This document shows, one piece after another, positions 34,522 through 44,519 of a stretch of 64,000 nt of DNA. The notes below the pieces were generated by a model. The model did not search any database. It was not told the origin of the DNA and was given only the letters and a program-made list of their open reading frames with translations. This stretch comes from Rhodohalobacter sp. 614A. Its GTDB lineage: Bacteria; Bacteroidota; Rhodothermia; Balneolales; Balneolaceae. Location: contig NZ_JAKEDS010000001.1 of the NCBI RefSeq assembly GCF_021462415.1, positions 530,273-594,272 of the forward strand, written 5' to 3'. The position numbers were made by a program, and so were the translations under genes. Positions within the stretch are counted from its first letter, which is position 1, and every line of letters begins with the position of its first letter.

Positions 34522-35406
34522 TTACGATTCACCAAACAACGGAGAACTCAAATAACGATCCCCGCGGTCGCAGGTGATGCAGACAATCACTCCCTTATCA
34601 ATTTGATCAGCTATTTTCAAAGCTGCAGCGAGTGCACCACCGCTGCTCATTCCGGCAAAAACTCCTTCTTCTTTAGCCATTCGGCGGGCCATTTCTGTTG
34701 CTTCTTCCTGGCTGACGTCAACCGTTTGATCCACACGGTCTGCATCAAAAATCTCCGGAAGAAACTCAGGCGACCATCGCCGAATACCCGGAATGGAGGA
34801 ACCTTCTGTTGGCTGTGTTCCTACAATTTTCACGTCCGAATTCTGTGATTTCAGGTACCTGGAAACGCCCATAATGGTACCGGTGGTTCCCATCGCCGAA
34901 ACGAAATGCGTGATTTTGCCATCAGTATCTCTCCAGATTTCAGGTCCCGTGGTCTGTTCGTGCACCTTATAATTATCGGGATTGGCAAACTGGTTCAGTT
35001 GAAAATACCCGTTTTCTTCCGCCATCTGTTCAGCCACATCACGCGAATATTCAATTGTTTTTTCGGCGGGAGTTAAAATCACTTCCGCACCAAACGCTCT
35101 CATCGATTTAATCCGCTCTTCGGTCGCATCTTCCGGCATGATCAATTTCATCTTCAGCCTTTTTATAGCTGCAATCATGGCGAGTGCAATCCCGGTATTT
35201 CCGCTTGTGGCTTCCACTAATGTATCGCCGGGTTTTACATCTCCTCTCTCCAAAGCCCCGTTAATCATTCCCAAAGCCGCGCGGTCCTTCACACTTCCGC
35301 CGGGGTTTTGGCCTTCGAGTTTACAATAAATCTCCACCTCTTTTTTAACGGGAATTTTCTCCAGCTTTACTAACGGTGTATTTCCAATAAGATCTTCGAT
35401 GTTCAT
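34522..35406 (-). CDS. cysM: Cysteine synthase (O-acetylserine sulfhydrylase, CysM type)
   Basis: This PLP enzyme makes cysteine from O-acetylserine and a sulfur donor. In the 294-aa protein the PLP lysine is K40 in GGSVKDRAA, the substrate loop is EATSGNTGIA, and the phosphate-binding loop reads SAMGTTGTIMG. The ending CITCDRGDRYLSSPLF is typical of the CysM (B isozyme) branch, which can use thiosulfate; the branch assignment is moderately sure. It follows cysE by 156 bp on the same strand, so the two steps of cysteine synthesis are encoded together. Confidence 0.92.
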   Translation of the reverse strand: MNIEDLIGNTPLVKLEKIPVKKEVEIYCKLEGQNPGGSVKDRAALGMINGALERGDVKPGDTLVEATSGNTGIALAMIAAIKRLKMKLIMPEDATEERIKSMRAFGAEVILTPAEKTIEYSRDVAEQMAEENGYFQLNQFANPDNYKVHEQTTGPEIWRDTDGKITHFVSAMGTTGTIMGVSRYLKSQNSDVKIVGTQPTEGSSIPGIRRWSPEFLPEIFDADRVDQTVDVSQEEATEMARRMAKEEGVFAGMSSGGALAAALKIADQIDKGVIVCITCDRGDRYLSSPLFGES

Positions 35407-35489
35407 GGCTTTAATCGTTGTTTTTAGAAGATTCTAATTTCAGTGGCAGAAATTCCAAATAACAAGCACAAAGTTTCAACTGCTTTAAG

Positions 35490-35555
35490 CTCTCAGCATT
35501 CAGCCGTCAGTAAGAAGCCTCTACACTAAGACACTGATAGCTGACAGCCGACTGC
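35490..35555. repeat. REP-like repeat between cysE and cysM
   Basis: The gap contains CAGCCGTCAG and GATAGCTGACAGCCG, the same words found at 33910-33975 in part-inverted arrangement. This supports a family of short palindromic intergenic repeats in this genome. Confidence 0.55.
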
Positions 35556-35562
35556 TTTTTTC

Positions 35563-36402
35563 CTAATTTTCCTGTTTAAACGTAATCATATCCGTTTCGC
35601 CGGAGCTGTCTGTCATACTTGCTTTGTAATAAATTTTAGACTTTGGCGGAACGCTTCGGGTCAGCCACACATTTCCTCCAATAATACTTCCTTCTCCAAT
35701 GACCGTTTCTCCACCCAAAATAGATGCACCGGCATAAATCACAACGTTATCTTCAATCGTGGGGTGGCGTTTCTTGCTGGCATCTTCTTTATCTACGCTC
35801 AGTCCGCCAAGCGTTACTCCCTGGTATACTTTAACATTTGAACCGATAACCGTCGTTTCACCGATCACCACTCCGGTTCCGTGATCAATACAAAAATGGT
35901 CTCCGATGGTTGCGCCGGGGTGGATGTCTATTCCTGTCTGCCGATGGGCATACTCCGAGATAATGCGGGGAATCAAAAGCACACCCAATTTCAGAAGTTC
36001 GTGGGCAATTCGATGAGCGGCTAACGCATAAAATCCGGGATAGGTTCGAATGACCTCCGCCCTGGTTTTTGCGGCCGGATCACCGCGATAGATGGCATCG
36101 ATATCATCAACCAGCATTCTGCGTATTTCCGGTAATTTCTCAAAAAAATGTTCTTCAACACCACCGGTATCATTCTGAATGCATTCCTGGTTATGATCAA
36201 GAATTTTGCGGAATGCTTCTTTCTGTTGATCAAATTTCTCAACAATTTTTTCTTTATCCAGCAGCCGGTCGTAAGAAAACTCCGGGAACAGAAGCTGGAG
36301 AATATCCTCAAAAAAACGAATCACCATTTCCGGCGGCGGGCATTCCGATGCCTCAATATTCGCCATCAGCAGTTCATCATAAAAGGTATCTAAATCTTTC
36401 AA
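35563..36402 (-). CDS. cysE: Serine O-acetyltransferase
   Basis: CysE acetylates serine with acetyl-CoA in the first committed step of cysteine synthesis. The 279-aa protein has an N-terminal helical domain and a C-terminal left-handed beta-helix of hexapeptide repeats (GIDIHPGATIGDHFCIDHGTGVVIGE, IGSNVKVYQGVTLGGLS, IEDNVVIYAGASILGGE). DHGTGVVIGE contains the catalytic histidine. An in-frame TAA lies 21 bases upstream of the TTG at 36402, so TTG is the most upstream start available. cysM follows downstream. Confidence 0.92.
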   Translation of the reverse strand: MKDLDTFYDELLMANIEASECPPPEMVIRFFEDILQLLFPEFSYDRLLDKEKIVEKFDQQKEAFRKILDHNQECIQNDTGGVEEHFFEKLPEIRRMLVDDIDAIYRGDPAAKTRAEVIRTYPGFYALAAHRIAHELLKLGVLLIPRIISEYAHRQTGIDIHPGATIGDHFCIDHGTGVVIGETTVIGSNVKVYQGVTLGGLSVDKEDASKKRHPTIEDNVVIYAGASILGGETVIGEGSIIGGNVWLTRSVPPKSKIYYKASMTDSSGETDMITFKQEN

Positions 36403-36582
36403 ATCAAAAAGTGGATGAGTTTATATAATCTTCATAGCGAAGTTAATCATCTCCATAACACAAAACACTTTTTTGAAAGTTCAGCAAACCGGTATTCTTC
36501 TATTTTTTTACAGTTTATAAATTTCTCTAAAATTCAACTTTCAAAAAAACTTGTGAGTCCTTACCTTATCTAAACTTCAAAC

Positions 36583-36705
36583 ATGGCTGATGAATACGCT
36601 TCAACTGACCAAATTCACAACCTTTTTTCCGAATACCAAATCCGACGCGGTTTCCGAGGTCGGATTTTTTTTGGACATCAGCTTTCGCTTTTTTGTAACT
36701 GCTAA
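36583..36705 (+). CDS. Putative 40-codon leader peptide of carAB
   Basis: An ATG at 36583 opens a 40-codon frame (MADEYASTDQIHNLFSEYQ... ending SLFCNC) that runs through a U-rich run (36623-36628) and the terminator hairpin (36638-36672), stopping 12 bp before carA. This is the arrangement of the pyrBI leader of E. coli, where a ribosome following closely behind stalled RNA polymerase prevents termination. There is no clear ribosome site, so translation is not proven. The reading frame itself may matter more than the peptide. Confidence 0.5.
   Translation: MADEYASTDQIHNLFSEYQIRRGFRGRIFFGHQLSLFCNC
36638..36672 (+). terminator. Terminator-like hairpin (attenuator) upstream of carA
   Basis: Arms AAATCCGAC (36638-36646) and GTCGGATTT (36659-36667) form a 9-bp stem, with CGG/CCG pairing inside the loop, followed by eight T residues at 36665-36672. 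It is a strong intrinsic terminator only 46 bp before carA on the same strand, so transcription into carAB must pass it. A U6 run at 36623-36628 could be a UTP-sensitive pause. Confidence 0.75.
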
Positions 36706-36717
36706 TCCCAAGCCTAT

Positions 36718-37839
36718 ATGACCCCCGCAGCACCCGAAAAAAAACCGGCCATTCTTGCGCTCTCCGACGGCACCGTTGTTCACGGCCGCGCCATTGGAAT
36801 TAAAGGAACCACAGGTGGAGAGCTCTGTTTTAACACAAGCATGTCCGGCTACCAGGAAATTTTTACCGACCCGAGCTACTATGGCCAGCTCATGATGATG
36901 ACCTACCCGCACATCGGTAATTACGGCACCATGAGCCGCGACGATGAAGCCCGAAAAGTAATGATTGCCGGACTTATCGTCCGTGCTTTCTCGGACGATT
37001 ACAGCAACCTAATGGCCGACGGAAGCCTCCAGGAATACCTCGAACGAAATAAAGTAGTAGGTATTTCTGATGTAGATACCCGGATGCTTGTAAAGCATAT
37101 CCGAACCAAAGGCGTGATGAATGCCGTTATCAGTTCGGAAATTCTGGATGAGGACGAACTCGTAAAACGAGCCAAAGATTGGGACCCGATGGACGGGCTC
37201 GAACTGGCGACGAAAGTCACACGAAATGAAGCTCAGACCATTCCGTCAGACGGACCTTTCAAAATTGCCGCGTTTGATTATGGAATCAAACAAAATATCA
37301 TCAACAATTTTAACCAGCGTGGATGTACACTCCGGATTTTTCCGGCCGAAACTGAGGTGGATGAACTTAAAGAATGGAATGCCGACGGCTACTTTTTCAG
37401 TAATGGCCCCGGCGATCCGAACGCCTCATCATCGTACGCTCTGCCTATTGTAAAGTACGCGAAAGAAAGCGGAAAACCCGTATTTGGTATTTGTCTCGGC
37501 CACCAGTTAATGGCACTCGCAGAGGGAATTCCCGTGAAAAAAATGTTTGTGGGCCATCGTGGTGCCAATCATCCGGTAAAAAATCTTGAGACCGGCTTGG
37601 TTGAGATCACAACTCAAAACCACGGGTTTGCCGTTGATGAAAAATCACTGGACGATTCCAAGGTTGAAGTAACCCACATCAACCTGAATGACAAAACCAT
37701 TGAAGGATTGAAATTCAAAACCTACCCGGGAATGTCGGTACAATATCACCCCGAAGCTTCGCCCGGCCCACACGATTCATCCTATCTATTTGACCAGTTT
37801 TTAGAGATGGTAAAAGAAACCAAAGGGGAACCGGCTTAA
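36718..37839 (+). CDS. carA: Carbamoyl-phosphate synthase, small (glutaminase) subunit
   Basis: CarA hydrolyses glutamine and passes ammonia to CarB for carbamoyl phosphate, used for pyrimidines and arginine. The 373-aa protein has the N-terminal CPSase domain (LALSDGTVVHGRAIG) and a class I glutaminase with catalytic cysteine in GICLGHQLMA near residue 258, plus the histidine and glutamate in YHPEASPGPHD. An attenuator-like hairpin lies just upstream. carB follows after 126 bp. Confidence 0.96.
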   Translation: MTPAAPEKKPAILALSDGTVVHGRAIGIKGTTGGELCFNTSMSGYQEIFTDPSYYGQLMMMTYPHIGNYGTMSRDDEARKVMIAGLIVRAFSDDYSNLMADGSLQEYLERNKVVGISDVDTRMLVKHIRTKGVMNAVISSEILDEDELVKRAKDWDPMDGLELATKVTRNEAQTIPSDGPFKIAAFDYGIKQNIINNFNQRGCTLRIFPAETEVDELKEWNADGYFFSNGPGDPNASSSYALPIVKYAKESGKPVFGICLGHQLMALAEGIPVKKMFVGHRGANHPVKNLETGLVEITTQNHGFAVDEKSLDDSKVEVTHINLNDKTIEGLKFKTYPGMSVQYHPEASPGPHDSSYLFDQFLEMVKETKGEPA

Positions 37840-37965
37840 CGATGTTTATAACACGAGCCAATAAAAATCTCACCTTCTCAGACATCTCAATTTTATTTCT
37901 GTTTTCAAAGAATTGCTCTTTGGAGAAGAAACGTTTAACACTAAATAAAACCAACACATTCTCTG

Positions 37966-40794
37966 ATGCCACGCCGTAACGACATCCACAAAATTCTAAT
38001 TATTGGTTCCGGTCCTATTATTATCGGACAAGCTTGCGAATTTGATTATTCCGGAACCCAGGCATGCCGATCTTTGAAAGACGATGGGTACGAAGTTGTA
38101 CTCATCAACTCGAACCCGGCCACCATTATGACAGATCCCATGATGGCCGACTCCATTTACCTGCAGCCGTTAACTACCGAATCCATCAAAGAAGTTGTAG
38201 CAAAGGAAAAGCCTGATGCCGTTCTGCCAACAATGGGTGGGCAAACCGGGCTGAACCTGGCGCGAGATCTTCAACACGAAAATTTCTGGACAGACAACGG
38301 CATCAAAGTGATTGGCGTAAATATGGACGCCGTAGACATCACTGAAGATCGTCAGTTGTTCCGTGATTTAATGGAAAAAATCGGCATTGACCAGTGCCGC
38401 AGCCGAACTGCAAACTCCCTTCTGGATGCGAAAGAAATTGTGGAAGAACTGGGCGGTTTGCCAATTGTTATTCGGCCTTCTTTTACGCTGGGCGGAACCG
38501 GCGGCGGAATTGTTTGGAATGAAGAAGAATTTGAACGAAAAGTACTCCGCGGGCTTGAAATGAGCCCGATTCACCAGGTGCTGATTGAAGAAAGCATCTT
38601 CGGCTGGAAAGAGTTTGAGCTGGAACTTCTCCGGGACGACAATGAAAATGTGGTCATTGTCTGTCCGGTTGAAAACCTGGATCCGTGCGGCGTTCACACG
38701 GGAGATTCTTTAACTGTGGCTCCACATCAAACATTGACGGATAAACAGTATCAAATTCTGCGGGACAACGCTATTAAAATGATGCGATCCATCGGTGACT
38801 TCGCCGGCGGATGTAACGTTCAGTTTGCTGTTGAACCGGGAAGTGACCGGGTTGTTGCGATTGAAATCAATCCGAGAGTAAGCCGGTCTTCTGCGCTGGC
38901 TTCGAAAGCTACGGGTTATCCCATTGCAAAAATTGCTACCAAACTTGCCGTGGGTTACACGCTGGATGAACTTCCAAATCCCATCACGCAAGTTTCATCC
39001 GCATGTTTTGAGCCTTCTATTGATTATGTTGTCGTGAAAATTCCACGATTCAACTTTGAAAAATTTCATAATGTAGATGAAGAGCTCACCACCCAGATGA
39101 AAGCTGTTGGCGAGGTAATGGCCATCGGCAGAACATTTCCTGAAGCCCTTAACAAAGCCTGGCAGTCTCTCGAAGTTGGGCGTGCCGGTTTGGGTGCAGA
39201 CGGTTATGCCGAACCGGACCGAAAAGAGGTTCGCGAACGGCTGTTAAAACCTTATTGGGACCGCACTCTGAACATCCGGAATGCCTTTAAATTCGGAACT
39301 TCGGTTGAAGAGATTTCGGATATCACAAAAGTGGATCCCTGGTTTTTACAACAGATCCGGTATATGGTTAGCCTGGAGAATAAAACAGAAGGTCACACGC
39401 TGGAATCGTTCACAAAAGAAGATCTTCTTGAAGTAAAACGAGCCGGATTTTCCGATGTGCAGATCGCATGGCTTCTTAGCAAAACCGGAGATAAAATCAC
39501 GGAAGAACAGGTTCGCCAAAAACGGCTTGAAATGGGCATCAAACCAAGTTTTAAACTGGTAGATACCTGTGCCGCCGAGTTCCCCGCTGAAACACCGTAT
39601 TACTATTCTACTTACGACAGCGATAACGAAAGTGAAGTCTCCGACAAGAAAAAAGTGATGATTTTGGGCAGCGGCCCGAACCGTATCGGCCAGGGAATTG
39701 AGTTCGATTATTCTTGCGTTCACGCCGTACTTGCCGCCCAGGAAATGGGTTACGAAGCCATCATGGTGAATTGTAACCCTGAAACCGTCTCTACGGATTT
39801 CGACATTGCCGACAAGCTTTATTTTGAACCGGTTTTCTGGGAACGGGTTCTTGATATCTATGAGCACGAAAAACCCGAAGGCGTTATTCTTCAGGTGGGC
39901 GGACAAACGGCCCTCAAGCTTGGAAAGAAATTTGTAGAAGCCGGAATACACATCTTTGGAACTGAATTTGAAATGATCGATTTTGCCGAAGACCGGGGAG
40001 CATTTTCCAAGTTCCTTAAAAAGCTGGATATCCCTTTTCCTGAGTACGGAACCGCCCGAAATGTGGAGGATGCCATCGATATTGCAAGAGGCATCGGGTA
40101 TCCTGTTTTGATTCGGCCGAGCTATGTTCTTGGCGGACAGGGAATGAGAATTGCCGTGAAAGAAGAAGAGATGAAAGGCTATGTAGAACGGATTCTACAA
40201 ACCCATCCCGAAAACGATTTTCTAATCGACAAATATCTCGATAAAGCCATTGAGGTTGATGTGGATGCTGTTTTTGATGGCACGCAACTTCATATCGCCG
40301 GAATTATGCAGCACATTGAACCGGCCGGTGTTCACTCAGGTGATTCTACCGCTGTGCTCCCACCTTACTCGCTTAGCGAAGAAGTGATTAAGAAGATTGA
40401 GGAGTATCAGTACAAGATTGCCAAGAACATGAATATCGTTGGATTTCTGAATGTGCAGTATGCGGTGAAAGACGAGAAAGTCTATGTTCTGGAAGCCAAT
40501 CCGCGATCTACCCGAACCATTCCTTTTTTGGCAAAAGCCACGCAGCGACCGGAGGCAAATATCGCCGTAAAAGTGATGCTGGGAGCTAAACTCACTGAGT
40601 TCGACCTGACATCAAAACTCAAAAACTGGGCGGTTAAAGAACCGGTGTTCCCATTCGACAAATTCCCTGAAGTAAAAAAAGAGCTTGGACCTGAAATGAA
40701 ATCCACCGGCGAAAGTATCTACTTCATGGAGAATTTCAACGACGAACACTTCAAGAAGCCGTATGAGTTTAAGAATCTTTATTTGAGCAAATAA
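37966..40794 (+). CDS. carB: Carbamoyl-phosphate synthase, large subunit, lacking allosteric domain
   Basis: CarB makes carbamoyl phosphate from ammonia, bicarbonate and two ATP. The 942-aa protein has two ATP-grasp halves, beginning [22 protein letters not shown] (about 8) and [22 protein letters not shown] (about 562), and an oligomerisation domain between. E. coli CarB is 1073 aa; this one ends at about the point where the C-terminal allosteric domain, which binds UMP and ornithine, would begin. The ending [12 protein letters not shown] is followed by a normal stop, so this looks like the native form rather than a break. Confidence 0.95.
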   Translation: MPRRNDIHKILIIGSGPIIIGQACEFDYSGTQACRSLKDDGYEVVLINSNPATIMTDPMMADSIYLQPLTTESIKEVVAKEKPDAVLPTMGGQTGLNLARDLQHENFWTDNGIKVIGVNMDAVDITEDRQLFRDLMEKIGIDQCRSRTANSLLDAKEIVEELGGLPIVIRPSFTLGGTGGGIVWNEEEFERKVLRGLEMSPIHQVLIEESIFGWKEFELELLRDDNENVVIVCPVENLDPCGVHTGDSLTVAPHQTLTDKQYQILRDNAIKMMRSIGDFAGGCNVQFAVEPGSDRVVAIEINPRVSRSSALASKATGYPIAKIATKLAVGYTLDELPNPITQVSSACFEPSIDYVVVKIPRFNFEKFHNVDEELTTQMKAVGEVMAIGRTFPEALNKAWQSLEVGRAGLGADGYAEPDRKEVRERLLKPYWDRTLNIRNAFKFGTSVEEISDITKVDPWFLQQIRYMVSLENKTEGHTLESFTKEDLLEVKRAGFSDVQIAWLLSKTGDKITEEQVRQKRLEMGIKPSFKLVDTCAAEFPAETPYYYSTYDSDNESEVSDKKKVMILGSGPNRIGQGIEFDYSCVHAVLAAQEMGYEAIMVNCNPETVSTDFDIADKLYFEPVFWERVLDIYEHEKPEGVILQVGGQTALKLGKKFVEAGIHIFGTEFEMIDFAEDRGAFSKFLKKLDIPFPEYGTARNVEDAIDIARGIGYPVLIRPSYVLGGQGMRIAVKEEEMKGYVERILQTHPENDFLIDKYLDKAIEVDVDAVFDGTQLHIAGIMQHIEPAGVHSGDSTAVLPPYSLSEEVIKKIEEYQYKIAKNMNIVGFLNVQYAVKDEKVYVLEANPRSTRTIPFLAKATQRPEANIAVKVMLGAKLTEFDLTSKLKNWAVKEPVFPFDKFPEVKKELGPEMKSTGESIYFMENFNDEHFKKPYEFKNLYLSK

Positions 40795-40853
40795 AATAAC
40801 CCTGATTATTTGGAATTTACATTCAACAGGAATTTTATAAATCATAAAATCTC

Positions 40854-41462
40854 GTGAAACGACTTCAAGACTTACTGGATTACAATTTAGCCTGGGCTCA
40901 GGAGAAAAAATCTACAGAGCCCGATTTTTTCAAGAATCTGTCCAAACAGCAAACTCCAAATTTCTTATGGATTGGTTGTTCTGACAGCAGGGTGCCCGAA
41001 ACACAGATTTCGCAGCAAAACCCCGGTGATATTTTTGTACACAGAAATATTGCAAACCTGGTTTTGCACTCAGACATGAATCTGCAATCTGTTCTGCAAT
41101 ATGCTGTAGAGGTACTGAAAGTTGGCCACGTAATTGTGTGCGGACATTATGGATGCGGTGGAATTAAAGCCGCACTTGAAGATCAAAAACTGGGGTTGAT
41201 TGATAACTGGCTTCGAAATATAAAAGACCTGTACCAGCTTCATAAAGAAGAAATAGATTCGTTTGAAAAAGAAAGCGAAAGGGTTAACCGGCTGTCTGAA
41301 CTCAACGTTGAGCAACAGGTGCGTTATGTTTGCGATAATCCTTTTGTACGGTCGGAATGGGCTTCTGGCAGAGATTTATGGGTACATGGATGGGTTTATG
41401 ACCTGGAAACCGGCTTAATCAAAGACCTGGAAGTTACGGTTGGGAAGAAAGATTGTGTCTAA
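40854..41462 (+). CDS. can: Beta-class carbonic anhydrase
   Basis: The enzyme interconverts carbon dioxide and bicarbonate, which is also the substrate of the CarB enzyme encoded just upstream. The 202-aa protein has the zinc ligands in IGCSDSRVP (C-x-D-x-R near residues 41-45) and CGHYGCGG (H-x-x-C near 96-103). The start is GTG at 40854, 59 bp after carB, so supply of bicarbonate to carbamoyl phosphate synthesis is a sensible reason for the linkage. It converges on the matrixin gene with only 14 bp between. Confidence 0.94.
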   Translation: MKRLQDLLDYNLAWAQEKKSTEPDFFKNLSKQQTPNFLWIGCSDSRVPETQISQQNPGDIFVHRNIANLVLHSDMNLQSVLQYAVEVLKVGHVIVCGHYGCGGIKAALEDQKLGLIDNWLRNIKDLYQLHKEEIDSFEKESERVNRLSELNVEQQVRYVCDNPFVRSEWASGRDLWVHGWVYDLETGLIKDLEVTVGKKDCV

Positions 41463-41476
41463 CCTTTAACCTTTCT

Positions 41477-42439
41477 TCAATCAGAAATTCTTGTACTTAA
41501 CGGCTGGCAAACACTTTGCAAGGCACGGATATCTTCATCAGTAAGTTCAATTCCCGGCCGTGCCTGACTGCCCATTAATTCGTACATCACCGATTCGGGA
41601 TTTTGGACATGATCCATCCCGAGAGCGTGCCCGATTTCATGGGCTAAAACCAGCCGCAATTCATCCCTGTCGAGGAAATGAAAAATGTTAATATTCTTGC
41701 TGTCAGCCGTCCATTCATAGGCACCCTGTGTAAACTTTCTTACACCTGTGAACATTCGGTTGTATTCATCAACAAGCTTGTTTTTCCGCTCCACTTTATC
41801 ATTTAGAAAATCGATTTTTTCATTTAACTCATTCGCCTGCCGTTTCAACGTGATTTCCCGCTGATCCAGATCTTGTTTCATCCGGTCAATTTCCTGCTTT
41901 CGGTTTTCATATTGATTGAGATCCTCTTCGTTAAATCCTCCCTCATTATTTTTTCGAACCACCCATTCATTCATCCCATCAATCCGTTGCTGTAAATTTT
42001 TGGAGTCTTCTTCGTAACGAGTCACACCCGCTTCATATTCGCGGTTCATCCTCTGATACTCATTTTCCAAAACAGTGATACTGAACTCCTCGTCTTCCAG
42101 GCGATCACGATGTTGTTTCTCCCTGTCTGAGAGTTGCTGCACCTCGGCGTAGACAAGATTTACGGCAATGTCTCCATTCTCGTCATAAACAACCACGGTC
42201 GTATCCGCAGCTTGCGACCATACTTCTGCCACATCCTGTATCAAACCGACCAATTCTTCGCGGGTTATATAAAAACGTTCATCTATATCCCCAACCCGGA
42301 ATGTAAGTGCCTGAGAGCACGGAGCGGCAACACGGCTGGTATCTTCTCCAAACCGATTCGTTCCAACCATAAAAAGAATGACGGCTGCAATGAGGGCTAA
42401 CATCCATTGAAGAGGTTTAGATTGTAGAATTTTTATCAT
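41477..42439 (-). CDS. Membrane-anchored matrixin-type zinc metalloprotease
   Basis: The 320-aa protein has one N-terminal membrane segment (about 11-26, MLALIAAVILFMVG), a long coiled coil (about 95-230, LNEKIDFLNDKVERKNKLVDE), and a C-terminal M10-type protease domain with HEIGHALGMDH (HExxHxxGxxH, near residue 266) and the Met-turn SVMYELM. It probably acts in the periplasm as a membrane-anchored protease; the substrate is unknown. The coiled coil between anchor and catalytic domain is unusual for the family and may oligomerise it. Confidence 0.88.
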   Translation of the reverse strand: MIKILQSKPLQWMLALIAAVILFMVGTNRFGEDTSRVAAPCSQALTFRVGDIDERFYITREELVGLIQDVAEVWSQAADTTVVVYDENGDIAVNLVYAEVQQLSDREKQHRDRLEDEEFSITVLENEYQRMNREYEAGVTRYEEDSKNLQQRIDGMNEWVVRKNNEGGFNEEDLNQYENRKQEIDRMKQDLDQREITLKRQANELNEKIDFLNDKVERKNKLVDEYNRMFTGVRKFTQGAYEWTADSKNINIFHFLDRDELRLVLAHEIGHALGMDHVQNPESVMYELMGSQARPGIELTDEDIRALQSVCQPLSTRISD

Positions 42440-42647
42440 CTGAATACAACATTTTCAGAAATATTGAGCCTAAATTAAATAACTGAGAAACCATTTGGCA
42501 GTAAATTTCAGGTTTAATTTCAGCCATTCTGAAGTAAAAGTTTTATTTATGATGATAAACTCAAATCCTGAAAAAAAATTTGCGTTCCCTGCGTTCATAG
42601 AATGATAGCATCGTTTCAAAAAACCTTTCATGAAAATATGTGAACGA

Positions 42648-43082
42648 TTATCTCTCGCAGTAACTTTTAACCGCATCCATATCCTTAGCCAAAGCTTTCT
42701 TCATTACTCCTTTTATAAAAAAGTTCGAGAACCTGGCTGAAAGTTTATACGGTTTTGCATGCATTTCCAGGGTTAACTCAGTGTCTCCGTCAAGGTCCGT
42801 CAACGTAAAAACGGAATCCCAAACGGTTCCCTCAGTATTAGTGACTAAGCGAATGCGTTCATCTTCTTCGAACTCCGTCACTTCAAGTACGGTGGCCATT
42901 TTTCTGCCGTTAAATTCCCGTGTCTCTTTAAACCTCGTTCCAACCCCGGTTTTTTGATCTGATAAGAATTCAACATCCACAATATCCGGAACGGCTTTTG
43001 AAAAATTACGGATGTCGGAAATCGCCTTGAATACTGCTTCCACCGGAGCTTGTATTCTTCTGGTAACTGTTATTGTGCTCAT
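42648..43082 (-). CDS. SRPBCC family (START-like fold) protein
   Basis: The 144-aa protein has the pattern of polyketide cyclase/dehydrase-type SRPBCC proteins: ITVTRRIQAPVEAVFKAISDIRNFSKAVPDIVDVEFLS at the start and TELTLEMHAKPYKLSARF followed by a C-terminal helix. The fold makes a hydrophobic ligand pocket; the ligand is not predictable. It stands alone, 208 bp upstream of the matrixin on the same strand. Confidence 0.85.
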   Translation of the reverse strand: MSTITVTRRIQAPVEAVFKAISDIRNFSKAVPDIVDVEFLSDQKTGVGTRFKETREFNGRKMATVLEVTEFEEDERIRLVTNTEGTVWDSVFTLTDLDGDTELTLEMHAKPYKLSARFSNFFIKGVMKKALAKDMDAVKSYCER

Positions 43083-43406
43083 TATTATTATTTATCTGCT
43101 GACCCAGCAGATAGACACCTCCATCTGAACAATAGCAAATCTGCCAAAAACAATCTCTACCATTTATTTAAATATTCAATTGTCCGGAGAAATGAGATCC
43201 ATAGACAAATCTTAATAGTCCCGATTTTATTGTAGGCGAATTCACTGGCTTCGTGAGTTGAAAAGATGGTTTGTCAATAACTAACATGGAGCTCATAAAG
43301 CTACATTTCATGTCTTAACTTGTCATGAAGCTAATCTAACCATAGACTAATAGAGGCTGATTATTGGCAAAACAACACATCCAAAGAGTCTTAAAATGGA
43401 TCTGAA
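43083..43406. other. Intergenic gap without recognisable content
   Basis: This 324-bp stretch between the SRPBCC gene and the HTTM-type membrane gene is AT-rich. I see no gene, hairpin with T-run, or repeat in it. It presumably contains the promoter of the SRPBCC gene and the 3' region of the membrane pair. Confidence 0.5.
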
Positions 43407-44519
43407 TTATGTATAAACCCTGTCCCTTCGGTTGTCCAGAACTACGCTGATTTTTCTTGCCGCCAGAAATAAAACTATTACAATAGCAACAACAGAGAAA
43501 AGAACATCATAAAAAACAACCGCAGAATCCTGTAACAGGATATCCATATCTGAAATTATACGAATCACCAGGAATAGAATAAAAAGTAATACCCCGAATA
43601 TGACTCCACTGTAGTAATCTGGATAAGAAGGCTTTTTTATAAAATCACTTATCCATGCTGTAAATTTTACAAAAATCTTAGTCCAGTCAAAAAAAGCAGC
43701 ATAAGCAATGAAATTAAATATAAAAATGATGTTTAAAATGAGAAGATTTAATAAATGGAAAATTAAAGCAAAACATATAAATAATTTAACCCACCTTGAT
43801 TTCAGCACTGCAAAAAGAAATCCGATTTCAAAAATGATCGTAGCCCAATCCAGCAGTTCCCATATTAAATCCATTTTTAAGTAAAGAACATATGGCGCCA
43901 ACATTGCTTGCCTTTCATTAGCGAAGAATTGGTTTAGAAAATGTCCCTCAGTTGCCTGGGTGGCGTGATCCAGCCATCCGCCTAAAATTTTAGGAACCCC
44001 TGCTGTAAACATCATAAATCCAATCATAAGAGCTAATAATGCCAGTGGCCAGCTTTCTACTTTTTTGGGTACTCTACCCATTACTGTATCTACAGAGAAA
44101 GCGGCGCCCCAATTACTGAAAGCCATCACAATAGGTGTTATTCCCAATAAAATATTGTGGTTTATTTTGCCAATACTAAAAGTAAAGCCACATATAATTA
44201 AAATGAAAATACCTGTCGCTATCGAGCTGATCTTCGTTTGATATCCCACCAATACCAGGCATAGTGAAATAAACAGGAGGCAGTGTATGAACCAGAACAT
44301 GTCTTCCGGGGGGAATTTATCAAATAACATCATGGGACCCGGAGGAGGAGCAAATAGATCTGCTGGTAAAGATGATAAAAATGAATAGCTTTCAGTATCC
44401 GGCATCAGGAAGAAAAGGAAAAAAAGTGAAGATGCAATTCTGAAAAACCCCAGGCCTTGTGGCGATACTGAATAAGATTCAAAAATCCAGGACTCAAAAC
44501 TGTTCTTACTCACCTTCAA
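43407..44519 (-). CDS. HTTM-like integral membrane protein
   Basis: The 370-aa protein has about eight to nine membrane helices. The segments GFFRIASSLFFLFFLMPD, the aromatic FPPEDMFWFIHCLLFISLCL and INHNILLGITPIVMAFSNWG resemble the HTTM domain shared with vitamin K-dependent gamma-carboxylase. The reaction cannot be assigned. It begins inside the 3' end of the 164-aa gene (14-bp overlap), so the pair is translationally coupled, as often seen for such membrane proteins with a small partner. Confidence 0.72.
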   Translation of the reverse strand: MKVSKNSFESWIFESYSVSPQGLGFFRIASSLFFLFFLMPDTESYSFLSSLPADLFAPPPGPMMLFDKFPPEDMFWFIHCLLFISLCLVLVGYQTKISSIATGIFILIICGFTFSIGKINHNILLGITPIVMAFSNWGAAFSVDTVMGRVPKKVESWPLALLALMIGFMMFTAGVPKILGGWLDHATQATEGHFLNQFFANERQAMLAPYVLYLKMDLIWELLDWATIIFEIGFLFAVLKSRWVKLFICFALIFHLLNLLILNIIFIFNFIAYAAFFDWTKIFVKFTAWISDFIKKPSYPDYYSGVIFGVLLFILFLVIRIISDMDILLQDSAVVFYDVLFSVVAIVIVLFLAARKISVVLDNRRDRVYT

